From: Rhizophagus irregularis
Lineage: Eukaryota > Glomeromycota > Glomeromycetes > Glomerales > Glomeraceae
Length of the DNA stretch: 64,000 nucleotides
Assembly: GCF_026210795.1 (NCBI RefSeq)
Contig: NC_089444.1
Span: forward strand, 2,780,501-2,844,500
Direction of reading: 5' to 3'
Positions 1 to 12,059 of this stretch are shown here, piece after piece. The notes below the pieces were generated by a model. The model ran no database searches. It worked only from the letters and a program-made list of their open reading frames with translations, and was not told where the DNA came from. Positions within the stretch are counted from its first letter, which is position 1. Each line of letters opens with the position of its first letter. The translations under genes were made by a program, and so were the position numbers.

Positions 1-1110
1 CATGAAATTTAAAGAAAGTTATTGGAAAATGAAAATTTCATATTTTCTATTCTTCAATAAATTGAAAAGACAATTCTTAAATATATAATTTAAACTTTAT
101 AAATGCGATATCGAGTTTAACCTAAACAGTTACAAAAGCTATATTGCAAGCCGAACTGAAAGCGATATGATACTGTATTAAATCATAATATTTTATAAAT
201 ATTATATTTTATTAGATAATTAAGTTTTATGAACTTTTAAGCATGATTGCTACATTTTTCATTGGACAAATTATGCGACGTGATGACACTTTATATAGAT
301 TATATTATATATAGAAACAAATAAGCTTTATTTATTTTATGTGAAGTAAGAAAAACAAATAAGCTACCTTTATATGCCGTAATTCGTTAGCAAATTATAA
401 TGCGGGCCAAAATCTAGTTCTTGCCAGCATTATGGTTAACTTTTTGGCCAACCAATAATAATTTCAAAATTCATATGATCGTTAACTCCGCTAAATTTAC
501 GGTGCTGGGCAAAGTGTAACCAAAAATATTGGTATATGTTATACATTACTATAAAGGGGCAAAGGAATTGTTTCGATATATGTTATATCGCGAAATTATA
601 TATAATATCGGTATAATGAGATTTTTTTATTAGTTGCGAAACGGGACAAAGGAAATTCATCGGTATATGTCAATTATCGGTATATAAACTATCGATATAT
701 CGAGGTTAGACTATGTTACTATAATTTGACTGTTAGATAAGAACAGAAATGATGCAACGTTGTCATTGTTGTGTAATTTATGAAGCGATCGATGAGGATT
801 TTTTCTCGCACATACATGTTTACGATATATTCGAAAGAAATAAACACGTGATCTAGTTTCAATTCTTTTTTTCTCATTCCCCGTCAGCTTTTTGTAGGTA
901 TTTTACTCGAAGAAAAGCCAGCTTTTTTTGTAAAATATTTTATACGAAACTACTCCAAAACCTTCTAATAAATTCCATAAAATTATTATTTAATAGTGAC
1001 GATAATGTTTTCGGGTATTTATAAATTTAAATCACAATTGGAATCAAGAAATGTAAATAATAAAGACGCTTTACTCAAAAACTTATATAAATATACATAT
1101 ATTACACATA
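1..1110. other. A/T-rich intergenic sequence
   Basis: No open reading frame with coding character was found. The word TCGGTATATG and close variants recur between about 530 and 700, giving a weakly repetitive patch. Nothing else is recognisable. Confidence 0.5.
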
Positions 1111-1809
1111 CACTCCCCGGTAAAAAGTATCCGACCACCCTAAAAATTAAAAAATCTTAAAAAATTCAGTGGGCCCAACAATAAATTTATATTTATTTTA
1201 AAAGTTTGAGACATGAGACACTTTTTAAAAGTGTTTTTTTAGCTTAATTATTAGTAAAAATTCGCGGACATTTTTAATTCTAAAAATGGCAAAATTCTTA
1301 ACTTTTTAACTAGAGCAGTTACGGCCAAATGAATTCCAGAAATCAATTCTTTGACTAAAAAATAGCTTATGTTTAAAAAATCAGAAAGATTGGACTGGTA
1401 GTTGCCGAAAAATCCACCACTGAAGATCATAATTTTTATATGTAAAAACGGTAAAATCACCATTTTTGCCAAATTTTAGTATAAAAATTATGATCTTCAG
1501 TGGTGGATTTTTCGGCAACTACCAGTCCAATCTTTCTGATTTTTTAAACATAAGCTATTTTTTAGTCAAAGAATTGATTTCTGGAATTCATTTGGCCGTA
1601 ACTGCTCTAGTTAAAAAGTTAAGAATTTTGCCATTTTTAGAATTAAAAATGTCCGCGAATTTTTACTAATAATTAAGCTAAAAAAACACTTTTAAAAAGT
1701 GTCTCATGTCTCAAACTTTTAAAATAAATATAAATTTATTGTTGGGCCCACTGAATTTTTTAAGATTTTTTAATTTTTAGGGTGGTCGGATACTTTTTAC
1801 CGGGGAGTG
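1111..1809. mobile_element. Tc1/mariner-type fold-back (palindromic) MITE
   Basis: Two arms of about 330 bp are near-perfect reverse complements around a spacer of about 39 bp (1441-1479). The ends begin CACTCCCCGGTAAAAAGTAT on both strands, a terminus typical of Tc1/mariner elements. A TA dinucleotide flanks each side (1109-1110 and 1810-1811), matching the TA target duplication of that superfamily. There is no transposase gene. The two small mirror-image reading frames inside (1251-1472 minus, 1466-1669 plus) are the same arm read twice and are not genes. Transcription through it would give a long hairpin RNA. Confidence 0.9.
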
Positions 1810-1811
1810 TA

Positions 1812-2815
1812 CATAATATAATAATATATGTAAAATTAATCTCATTCGTTTGTATATGAATTATTATGTTTTACAAAATTTTTTTTGTGCGGAGGGAAAT
1901 CGAAAATTTTCTTACGTATTATTATTAAAGTTACACATTGAGAATAATTATTATTTTTTATTTCGTAATATTTCAACTTCAATGGAATTTTTTTTTATTA
2001 TTATTCGACAAAAATAAAATAGGTTGAACCATATATGGAAATTTTAACAAAGTAAAGTAAAAAAGAAATAATCTGTAGAACAATACTTTTGATTGTATAA
2101 TGTATATAATTATGACACGTATTTTGATTCAAATTTCCAAAATAAAAGGGAAAAGGCTTAAATTCTTTATTTATTTGATTTAAGCACATTGAGATTGATT
2201 CGATGCAAAATAATTTCAAAAATGATTATAAAGTTTATTTTTGTGAATTTAAATATTACAAATAAGATAGAAATTATATCAAAAGAATATCATTTTTGTT
2301 ACATTTCTCCTAAATATGTTTTTTTTTTTGGAATTAATCATCCGACCTAATAGTTGATTTTTCATGCAAAATTATGCATACTATGAAAATTTAGTTAAAT
2401 TTATAGTTAATACAGCAGAAGCGTAGATCTTATGGGAATAGCCTTTTTTAAAGATAACCGTTGAACAAAACTGTACGTATATAAATAGCGTAATAATTGA
2501 ACGTTTTAAACTTAATAAAAAAAAAATTAACAAAAAAAAATAAAGAAAAAAAATTTTGTTTTAAAAAAAAAGAAGAAAAGAAAAGAAAAAAAAATATAAA
2601 TATATTATTTTTTTTAAAAAAAAAATCTAAGTAATTCATAAGTCCTTATAATAATTTATTCTTATTTTTCCGCGGAACAAAGCTTAAAAGTTACATCATT
2701 TATTAAATTTAGCTAAATTTAAATTTTTATAATAATAAAATAAAATCTTAAATATGAACACGAATTGTTTCTTTCTTTTTCTTTCTTTCTTTTATTTTTC
2801 TTTTGCTTATATTAC
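1812..2815. other. A/T-rich intergenic sequence downstream of HMG gene 1
   Basis: Long A and T runs, notably 2515-2630. Short reading frames here have low-complexity F/K/N composition and no homology that I recognise. Minus-strand AATAAA-like words just below 2815 could serve as the polyadenylation signal of the neighbouring gene. Confidence 0.4.
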
Positions 2816-3415
2816 TCAAAAGTCATAAAGAGGCTGGAAGGATACCTCCTCTGCTCTCCTCGCCTCGTTGATGTAGAAAGAATATGACGACGAAGGTAAT
2901 TCGGGTGGCGGCGAAGTATCAATAATTTCGAAGTTACTAATATCCTCTTGATAACGTTTGCTCATAAGAGATTCTTGCCCAACTGATAGCTCATCGATAG
3001 CTTCTTTTGATCTAATTTCCATTTTAGAAGGTTTTTTCTTATTGGGCTTTCGTGTTCTACGCTTGGTAATACGATCGGCGTTGTAAACGTAAGGGTTTTT
3101 GATCTTAATCACTTGAGTTTTTCGATCTTTGAAAATTGCATTAGCATATTTCGTGAAATAAGTTTTAAAATTTTTATCCGCTACATTCCAGCAGTCCGCC
3201 GCTATGCGTGAAATCTCCTTAGGGTCTATATCGTACCCTTTAAGCGCTTCGGTGCATGATTTTCGAAATAGGCAAAAGTTATTGCACTTAAGATATTCCT
3301 TATAAACTTCCGATTCTGGAGGAGGCAGAGTGATTACTATACCGAGGATTCTCATGAACTTGATTCCATTAACCTCATATACTTCCGGAGGTTGTACGGA
3401 TGAGAATTGACTCAT
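2816..3415 (-). CDS. MATA-type HMG-box protein 1
   Basis: A 199-residue single-exon gene. Residues about 43-100 fit an HMG box of the MATA (fungal mating-type) class: CNNFCLFRK at 44-52, the EISRIAADCW helix ending at Trp76, then a third helix with Tyr/Phe and Lys to about residue 100. A basic patch at 118-134 (RRTRKPNKKKPSK) could contact DNA or act in nuclear import. The N-terminal LPPPESEVYKEYLKCN matches the equivalent LPP..LEYRDFLRCN of the second HMG gene (7705-8160), and both end in Tyr/Phe-Asp-Phe. It is therefore a probable sequence-specific nuclear DNA-binding protein. MATA-HMG genes are strongly expanded in Rhizophagus; a real mating-type role cannot be claimed for any one of them. 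The start is the first ATG after the TATA box at 3513-3521. Confidence 0.8.
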   Translation of the reverse strand: MSQFSSVQPPEVYEVNGIKFMRILGIVITLPPPESEVYKEYLKCNNFCLFRKSCTEALKGYDIDPKEISRIAADCWNVADKNFKTYFTKYANAIFKDRKTQVIKIKNPYVYNADRITKRRTRKPNKKKPSKMEIRSKEAIDELSVGQESLMSKRYQEDISNFEIIDTSPPPELPSSSYSFYINEARRAEEVSFQPLYDF

Positions 3416-3512
3416 TATGACGTTACGATGAGCTTTAACGAATAAATACGATAAATATAAGACGGAAGGAATTGTTTCTTCGTTATCATTTTGAAATATC
3501 TCAGAACATGGT

Positions 3513-3521
3513 CTTTATATA
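3513..3521 (-). promoter_or_regulatory. TATA box of HMG gene 1
   Basis: Minus strand reads CTATATAAAGACC, about 98 bases upstream of the ATG. The same TATAAA..GACC arrangement precedes HMG gene 2, which supports its use. Confidence 0.55.
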
Positions 3522-3709
3522 GTTTTTAAGAAATTTAAATCGCTTTGTTTCGATTGAATCAATTGTTTAATTAATTTATTCGTCAAAAAGAAGGTAATAA
3601 AAAAATTTTCTTTTTTTTTTTCGGCCGCCTTTTTCTCGGCTAAAAAAAGCGTTAACAAAGTCAATCGTATCGAATCTTAATAATATTAAATTATTTTGTC
3701 AGCTGACAC

Positions 3710-3744
3710 ATGGTCAATTCGCTTACTCGCCGTCAAAATAATTC
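3710..3744 (-). promoter_or_regulatory. Conserved upstream block shared by the two HMG genes
   Basis: ATGGTCAATTCG, then TCG.CG, then CAAAATAAT (plus-strand reading), about 295 bases upstream of HMG gene 1. The same ordered words occur at 8391-8420, about 231 bases upstream of HMG gene 2. TTAACAAAG and a CGGCC-rich stretch also recur nearby. Either a retained regulatory element or a remnant of the duplicated promoter. Confidence 0.45.
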
Positions 3745-6700
3745 CGATAATTCAAATTACCCCGATTCGTTAATTAAAATTATTTCAAGCCTCATTTCAT
3801 TAAAATATTACTATATAAGGTAATTACCCCTATATTATTTGACATTTTGATCTCAGTTTTTTAGTGTGAGAAAAATGGAAAATAAATAAAAAATAATATG
3901 ACATATTTAACCTCAATTGAAATTTATCATATAATAATCTAAGCCACAATTTTTAAAATAAACGTTACAACGTGTTCATTATTATTATTAAAAAAGAAAA
4001 AAAATCTCTTTAGATCAATGCGGAGTACCATTTCCATAATAAAAAAATCCTTCTAATTAGAATTATATCGTTTATTGATGTAGATTATGGCAAAGCTCCC
4101 CGCATTACACCGAGCATTACATCGATCATGATCTACAATGAGACGCGTGTTAAAAATCAGAATATGCGCCTAATCATCTTTACCATTAAAAGAATTTTAT
4201 TGATTATTCATTCGTTCGTATCCAAAGTTGGAACAATACAATGGTTATGACATCAGAATAATTTAATTGTTTGACAAATACATCATCGTCTATTCGGCTT
4301 TTAACTTTTAATCACGTATTTATTTGTCAGATAAGTGAGAGGTATTATATATCGGAATTAAGAGCGACCATTTTAAATACCGATTAAGAATTTGTGTTAA
4401 CTAATTCTTCGTTGTCATATGTAGTGTAATTCATGGTAATAAAAGGCAATAATGACCTTTTCTGTAACAAATTAGTCTTAATCAAATCCTATAAATCCTA
4501 TAAGACGTTAAAATTAAGATGATCTACATTGATAATTGTAAGTCATAAAAGTCATAACATGAATGGGATTATTGTGCCGCACCATACTATAAAAAAATTT
4601 CGCGTTGCTTAGCAATAACGATATAAATGAATGTTTCTTACGCCTAATCTATCTGATCTACCTATATCTCAACTAATAGTACATGCAGCTTATTAGAAAG
4701 AAAATCTGCCATTTTAGGATCAACATACATTTGCAATTACATAATTTAAATATCACGGTGATAAAAAAACAATATTTTATCGTCATGTATTATCAAGCCT
4801 TTTGTGTTCATATTGTATCATATTTGGTATATTTTGTCTTTGTAAAATTTTGCCTAAGAGATTGGCTAACTTTTAGTAATGGTAATCGCTTTTATAACAG
4901 ACTAAATTTATCCTAGTCCATTTTTTTTAGGGGATAAAAATCATGCAGCTTTTTTTGATAGACATTTTATTTTGTGCGAACAAATGGATTAGATTTAAAT
5001 TCAACTTTTGGATTTTTCTAAAACTTGTCTTTGTATTCTCAAAACTAAAAATTGAATTATCATACTTAAATTTTATGTTTAATAAGCATTGTATTACAAT
5101 AATTTAAATGAAAAGGATGGCCGAATTGAACTCTTGACGTAAAAAAATGGTCATTTTTGTGTAACGTACAGATATATCAAGGGATATATCAAATTGGAAC
5201 ATAAAAAGAAAAAAAAAATTTTCTTATCCTTGACATAGCTTTCCAATTTTAAAAAATATCAAAGAAAATGTGGTGGCTGTGCTACAAATTAAGAGAATTT
5301 TCGGAATATAAAAATTTTTAGCAAGATGTCATGTATGTGGAATTGTGGGATGGGATTGATTATAAAGACTTTTTGTCCCACTTTTATGCATTTCTCTATG
5401 CAGGGGATTAGCTAGTAAGGATGTTGGATTTTTTTTTTTTACATTGTACGATTTTAAAATACTTCTTGTTGGGTAAAAACTATTTTCATATGATGTATAT
5501 TTTTCACTTTCATCTAATTTCTAAATTAATAAAATTCAATATAATCTCCTTTTTTTATTATTGGTCATTACTAATAAAAATAATAAAAAAATAATAATGT
5601 ATTATTATTATTATTATTTCATTTTATATAAATTCATTAAGTATTAGACATTCGTTCTATTACTATCATACTTAATAATATGAAGGAAGGGTATGTTCGG
5701 TATTAATTAAATTCATTTTTAATATGATGTTATCATATTCGAAAAACAAATGGTCAATTAAAAATAAAAAATTATTATATTCGAAAAACAAATGGTCGGT
5801 CAATTCAAAATAAAAAATCATCATATTCGAAAACAAATGGTCAATTCAAAATAAAAATTCATTTATAATAATTATTATTTTATGCATTCTTTATATTTAT
5901 CATAATTAGAGATAAAGATATTTGTAAACTCATTTACAAATAAAAAAAAAAATTAATCAGTAATTTTTCAAGTTCAAAGTTCAAACATTTTTGGGCATGA
6001 ATTGATGACAAAAAAATTAATTTCCGTGGTATTTCCAAAAAAAAAATCTTTTTCATTTACATTTAATTAATTTTTTTTTTTTTAGTGGATAAAAAATTCT
6101 CCGATATAATTAAGAAGAATCATTTACTTTTTTGGTTCTAAAGGTATAATTTGGAAATTATTAATAATCATTATTAATATATGCTGACATAATATGGACC
6201 GAAAATTTTCCGTCAAGATAATTATCCGATTTTCATCTATCGGAACAAATTCCCGCTAATAATAATTAACAACAATTTTCTTAAAGGAAAATTTCCAACA
6301 ATTCATTATTCCACTGCATTGAGGTACTTCACATGGTAACCTTTAGTGAAAAAAAGGTGAAAGTTTATTACGATCTGCGAGCGCCTTCATGACTGTATAT
6401 ATGCGAATAGGAAAAATAATCATATTAAATGGATTTTCTATATTTCTCCGCATGATAATAATATAACTGTCAAATTTTGATACTGTACTTTACTGATTCA
6501 CAAGTTCTTTCATTTAACAAACTAGTCCAGTTTTGGGTTACATTTTTATAAAAAAAAACTCATTCATTCGTGGATTGCAATTAAGATGAATAGAAAAAGT
6601 AAAGATTTTAATATGTAAAACTTATACGTAAATCTCATTTAGTATAAAATACATAAAAAATTTTATCAGTCATGTAATTTGTATTTACTATTTTTATTGA

Positions 6701-7704
6701 AAAAATGTCGGTCATATCGTAGGTTGAAAACGGAGATTTTTCTTTGTTTTTATAAAAATATCTTATAATTAGTATGTAACTATTCGTATATGGGTATAAA
6801 AAAATTGGGTATGTTAAAAATTACGAGAAATAAATATTTTAGTCTATACTACTTTTTTAATGAACATATATATCCACAACGATCATTCTCATTCGCGAAA
6901 TTGTCTATTAATTAATATTATTATCCAATTAATTGTCGCTGGTCATCTTATTATAAAATATAACCAATATTTTTTTTCAAAGCGAATCAAAATTTAATAA
7001 CTATGTACGAATATGCACATACGTATTCACGTATAACTCCACAAGACTTACATGCACGTACGATTAACCGTCGATTTGATAACCTTAGTTCTTTTTAATG
7101 TTTATTTAGTGAGGACAGCATTATTTACCGAGCTTTTGTAGCTCAGTAGGCTAGTCAATAATAAATAGCATATACATTCATTGTACATTATATGTTTAAA
7201 AAATAATCATACAGTTAGCTCACAAGTGTGGATGTTAAATGTTCAAATAAAAAATGAACAAAACATAATGGTTTTCATAAATTTTATTAAATTATTATCC
7301 CGGTTTACTTAAAAAAAATAATTATCGATTTTTTCGAAAAATAATGATTTTCATACTAAATTATCCCAGTTTAGTCGATTACGTAACAAAAAAAAAAATA
7401 AATAAATAAACGATGTTTTTGATTTTCCACCACCCCGGTTTCCGTTATACTATTTTTTGCATAAATAATAATTCGGTTATGTAACAAATGTAACAAAAAA
7501 GTTATAGCTAAAATAAATAAAATAAGAAAATAAATAAAAATGGTTTTATCGCATACTATTTTAAGTATTTTTCATTGCATATCATATTTCGAACAGTACT
7601 ATTCTACGAAATGTTTTGGAATTCCTTATAATTTATGATAGTCCATAGGGATTAAAACTTAATTTTAGATAAGAAAATTTTCTCATATACATTTTTTTTT
7701 TTTC
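3745..7704. other. Long A/T-rich intergenic stretch between HMG genes
   Basis: About 4 kb with no credible gene. Reading frames such as 4683-4916 lack coding character. It contains the 55-bp tandem repeat at 5733-5860 and, at 7136-7152, an isolated tRNA A-box-like word without a B box. Confidence 0.5.
5733..5860. repeat. Three imperfect copies of a repeat of about 50 bp
   Basis: Each copy contains ATATTCGAAAAACAAATGGTCAATT (split here by small changes: ATATTCGAAAA, then CAAATGGTC, then AATTAAAAATAAA or AATTCAAAATAAA). It shares the word GGTCAATTC with the conserved block upstream of both HMG genes, perhaps by chance. Confidence 0.7.
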
Positions 7705-8160
7705 TTAGAAATCAAAGATTGAAAATCTCATTATTGTTGGTCTCATCGAACATATTTGAAATTCAGTCTGAGCTTCCAAATGTTGACGTGTATGTACCTC
7801 TTGATCAACGACGAACCTTCTAAAAGAACTCTTTTTAGGTTTGCTCCTGTTGTTTACTATCCGATATACTTTTTTCCTGTTATTTAAAACATCATTGGCG
7901 TAATTCCTGAAAAACTCTTTTAATTGATCATTAGCAGAAGACCAAGATATCTTTGCAATTTTCGAGCACTCTTGCGTACTCAGACCAGACGCCTTTTGTA
8001 AACATCTTCTGTACATAATGAAAGGATTACACCTGAGGAAATCTCTGTACTCCAGTGCATCTATTGGAGGCAATAGATGATAGTAAACACAAGCTTGCGG
8101 GACACTTAAAAAATACTGCCCGAATTCATTACTATCGATTTTTGGACCAACATCGGACAT
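7705..8160 (-). CDS. MATA-type HMG-box protein 2
   Basis: A 151-residue single-exon gene. HMG box at about 43-97: RCNPFIMYRR, then ECSKIAKISW with the key Trp73, then a helix rich in Phe/Tyr and Asn ending NNRKK. It is shorter than HMG gene 1 because it lacks most of the C-terminal tail, but it keeps a basic segment (about 103-115) and the final Phe-Asp-Phe. Sequence identity with HMG 1 is low outside the box core, so the duplication is old. A (TA)n run at 8171-8186 lies in the predicted 5' leader. Probable nuclear DNA-binding protein of the MATA-HMG expansion; its target is unknown. Confidence 0.8.
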   Translation of the reverse strand: MSDVGPKIDSNEFGQYFLSVPQACVYYHLLPPIDALEYRDFLRCNPFIMYRRCLQKASGLSTQECSKIAKISWSSANDQLKEFFRNYANDVLNNRKKVYRIVNNRSKPKKSSFRRFVVDQEVHTRQHLEAQTEFQICSMRPTIMRFSIFDF

Positions 8161-8230
8161 CTTAAAAATTTATATATATATATATAAGATTTATGGTTAA
8201 TTCAATTTTTCCATCTGGCCGTGAAAAGGT

Positions 8231-8240
8231 CTTTTTATAA
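8231..8240 (-). promoter_or_regulatory. TATA box of HMG gene 2
   Basis: Minus strand reads TTATAAAAAGACC, about 72-80 bases upstream of the ATG, mirroring the TATATAAAGACC before HMG gene 1. Confidence 0.5.
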
Positions 8241-8390
8241 GAAAAAGTTACACTTTGTTTCATGCATCAAGAGATATCATGTTATCTCATTTGTTTATTG
8301 ATACTTTGAATCGAAAAGAAATATTTAAATGTAGAACAATCACTCAAAGACTTTTTTTTGATCGGAAATAGTATTAACAAAGAGAGATGA

Positions 8391-8420
8391 ATGGTCAATT
8401 CGTTATCGACGCCAAAATAA
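8391..8420 (-). promoter_or_regulatory. Second copy of the HMG upstream block
   Basis: ATGGTCAATTCG, TCG.CG, CAAAATAAT in the same order and similar spacing as at 3710-3744. TTAACAAAG lies just beside it in both cases. Confidence 0.45.
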
Positions 8421-11400
8421 TCAATAGTATTCATCTATAAGAAAATCACGTCATGATATAATATGATGTCTGATTACTTTATTATAATGTGGTTCAGCAT
8501 TTTAATAACGTTTAGTAATATTAGATAAGCAGTCGTTTCATTGTAATCTCCGCGAAGAAAATAACCAGACTTAAATAAGAAAACTAACTAATCATTCTTT
8601 TTTTTGTCTCGGCCGATGGCCTACTATCACTTTATAACATTAGTAAAATAATAAAGATAGAACGCGTTATTATAAAACCAATTTGTATTAAAAAAAAAGT
8701 CTTATTACGCCATATCACTTTTAACTTTATCAATCAACTACAAGACTCCGCTAATTATCTTTTAGGTCAAATGAAGAGTTCTATTATTAGGCTTATATAG
8801 TTGAAATGATTATTTTTATTTATGATTGTATTTTTATCTTATTTTGAATAAAAAAAGGAAAGAAAATGTATTACGTATCATTGGAAATTTCCGCACGGAA
8901 ATTTCCGCAGTTTAATTACCGCTTCAATCAATAAATCGATAAAAAATTTCATTTTTGAATTAAATGAATTAAATTTTTACAGTAAAAAGTGGCTAAATAT
9001 GACTTTATATAGTGAATCAAGTACGTACATATTGTTACTTTTTGATGGTTCAAATTAAGATCTGGTGATCAAATACGTTTATCAGATTAACATGTGAGAT
9101 ATAAATAGTTTAATTGTCACCAAAATTAAACAATTATCATTCATGGGGAATATCACTTCCGGATCTTATAAACGGTAATCTTATAAATATAACTAAGATA
9201 GAAACATATGACATACATAATATTAATAAGCTTTTTCATCCAACAGGAACAGATTTATTGTTGCGGCTTGAAATTAACAATTTTTATTGGAACAATAATA
9301 ATGGCAAATGTAGACAATGAGTTACGTGTATAATAATAACGAATGATTGATTTGGTTAACATAGCCACTAATGATCAAAATCTTGGGGTAATAAAAAAAA
9401 ACCATTCAAATATTACTTAATGTATACTTTAAATTTGTTCCGAACATTAATTTATCTGATTTCAAATGATCAAATGTATAGATTTTACTTTTCACGCATA
9501 ATTGATTCGGTATATTTAGTACTTTAAAATTTTTTTTTTTTCGTTCTTTGTTTAAATATAACTAATTTTGTCTATATATGAACTAATCCTGTCATTCACG
9601 AAGGTTATTGGTGTTCTATGATTACTTTTTTTTTTTTTGAATGTATTTTGGAATAATAATTATGCAAAATGTCGTTTTAGCCCAATTTTGTACATACTCA
9701 AAAATGGAATATTGAGCTGATTCTGATTTCCGGTGTTGCAGATATAATTCCTAATTTGTACTGGCTTAAGGCTTTGTACTACTTAAATGTATATCACGGG
9801 CTATTGTAGTATACCACCTCCTCAAATTTTTAAAACCAAAAAAAACCTTTGAGGAGTGATCGTCCTCGGTTCTACCACATAATCTAGGAAAAAAATTTTT
9901 TTTTTTCGATATTGCCTTCATTTAAATAATTCTTTCTTTTTTAACATAAAGTGAGAAGAAATTAATAATCGGTTTAATCTGAATTACGCTTTTTTCATTT
10001 TTTTTTCATTTTTTTTTTAACGCTCAAATCAAAATCACATAAAAATTTTATTAAATAATCATTTTTCATAAAAATATTTAAGTACGCAATAATGTCAATT
10101 TCTTTTTTTTCTTTTCTGAAAATTTGTGTATTGTTTATATTTTCATTAAGAATAACTACCTTCACAAAAATTACATTCACGAAAGCTACTTTAAAACTTT
10201 ACAATAAAAACCGGTTTCAATTAAAATGAGTTATATACCTTCTAAAGGGCTAAAGGAACGAAAGTCCATAAAGAGGAACAGAATGAATTCCCTACAAAAA
10301 AAAAAAAAAGAAGAAATTGGACAAAATTTCTATAAGGAGGATGAAAATGTATAAAATAGGTGAGAGTTTTTAACGGAAATTTTATTTTTTCCGATGTACG
10401 CCAACAACGTGGCCGCTTTTATGATGATCGCAAGATAAAAAGAGATACGATAGAAAAAATCAAATTCTTTTAATAGAAAAAGATCTACTATTCATTCAAG
10501 CAATTTGTAATGTTTAAATGAAAGTTTTTTTTTTTATTCCAGAATGATATTGACCTTTCTAACAAATAATACCTCTTGAACGTGTTTCAATGGATCTTTT
10601 TATAAAATAGTATTGAAAGTTAAAAAACGAGTTACATTGTTTAACAGTTCTACAAATTCATTTCTTTTAGAACCTAGAGAAATTTTGGTATTAAAGTTAC
10701 CAAAATAATGAGTCATCGGCCGTCTAATCCCGAAACATTCGAGCATATATATTCTCTGGTCTAGATAGGAACAAAATCCAAAATGGAACCAGAGAGATAT
10801 CCGCTTCTTTATTGGATTACTCCTTGTCTGTTGCTCTAACCATGAATTGAGATCGGAATGGGCGTGAAGGGCAGAATTTCTTTAAATCAACTTGCACTTA
10901 TCAGGTGATGAAACTAATATGATTCCTCTTAATTCGATGATTTATCGCCCTTTACCAGATAATCGATGAATAATGGACGATTACACGAATTTTGGTATTC
11001 GAATATTCTATCACAAATTTAGAGGATAAAATGGCATAATAGAATTAAGTTGAAATTGCTGCTCGTTTAGTCTTCTGAAATATGACATGGTTATTGAGTC
11101 ACAAGTCAGGTTTCGGATTTGCATTAAAAATTTGAAAAATTCAGCTTAGTAATCAGAAAATGACGCCCATTCTAATGGTATAATGGGTTATGCGTTTGTT
11201 TCATTTTCATTGTTTAGCTGCAAATTTATGTTTGCTGATGGGAATTTAGGTTAAAGTAGTTAAGATTTTATCGACGATGCAGATTTATTCATGTTTGGTT
11301 GTGGGAATTTAGTTAAAGTAGTTAAGATTTTAGCGTAGATTTTTAATCAATTTATTGCCAATTGAAATCTGTGAATAAACAATATTATTTTAAACATCCT

Positions 11401-12050
11401 GCACAATTAAACAATGTTTGGCTGCAAATTTATGTTTAGAGGCGGAATTTAAGCTTATTAAAAACGATTTTATGTTAAGTGCGTGCGTGCATGCATGATC
11501 TTTACTTAATTTTTAAATTCATTGAAAAATTTTCCCATTATCAATCTAGATCTATTTTATTGATATAACTAGTTAACAGTATAGTATAATTTATATAGAT
11601 GTATTTTTTAATATTTATATAATTTGATCACTGGGCTCTTGTTAACACTATAACTTCAACTATATGAAATATGAGCTGTTCTAATAAATCTTTTGATATC
11701 CCATTGATGTTCATAAATTAATTTTTTAATTTCTTCTCGAGTCTATCCCAGAGAAATAAATTTGCTATAAATATTAGCGTCAAAGTTTTTTTTTTTTTAA
11801 AAAAAAAAGGATATTATTCTACATACATTACGTCGGGAAACCGTGTCATTGATATGATTTATTGATGTGATAATATGTAAAATGACTCGGTTTCAACCAA
11901 TATCTAAAACAAAGTGAAAAAAATTAGAACTAATCTTTCAACAAACAAAAGAAAAAAAAATGTGTTAAAATTAAATGACGATGAAATTATACCTTCATGA
12001 TATTTTTCTATACTACTATTAACTTGATTTCATCTTTTTTTCATCATAAT
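8421..12050. other. A/T-rich intergenic sequence
   Basis: No gene recognised. The frames at 9114-9320 and 9995-10180 have no coding signature. A small hairpin (CTCCTCAAA / TTTGAGGAG, 9821-9858) and the imperfect repeat at 11212-11345 are the only structures seen. Confidence 0.4.
11212..11345. repeat. Imperfect tandem repeat of about 67 bp
   Basis: Two copies run from TTTATGTTTG or TTCATGTTTG through GGGAATTTAG to AAAGTAGTTAAGATTTTA. A partial third copy (GGCTGCAAATTTATGTTTAGA) follows at about 11410-11455. Confidence 0.6.
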
Positions 12051-12059
12051 TACCAAAAT

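Noticed and set aside
1251-1669. Two mirrored reading frames of about 70 residues on opposite strands
   Set aside because: Both come from the arms of the palindromic element; the identical protein on both strands is forced by the palindrome.
7136-7152. TAGCTCAGTAGG, a perfect tRNA A-box-like word
   Set aside because: No B box, anticodon stem or acceptor pairing follows; at most a truncated tRNA-derived repeat.
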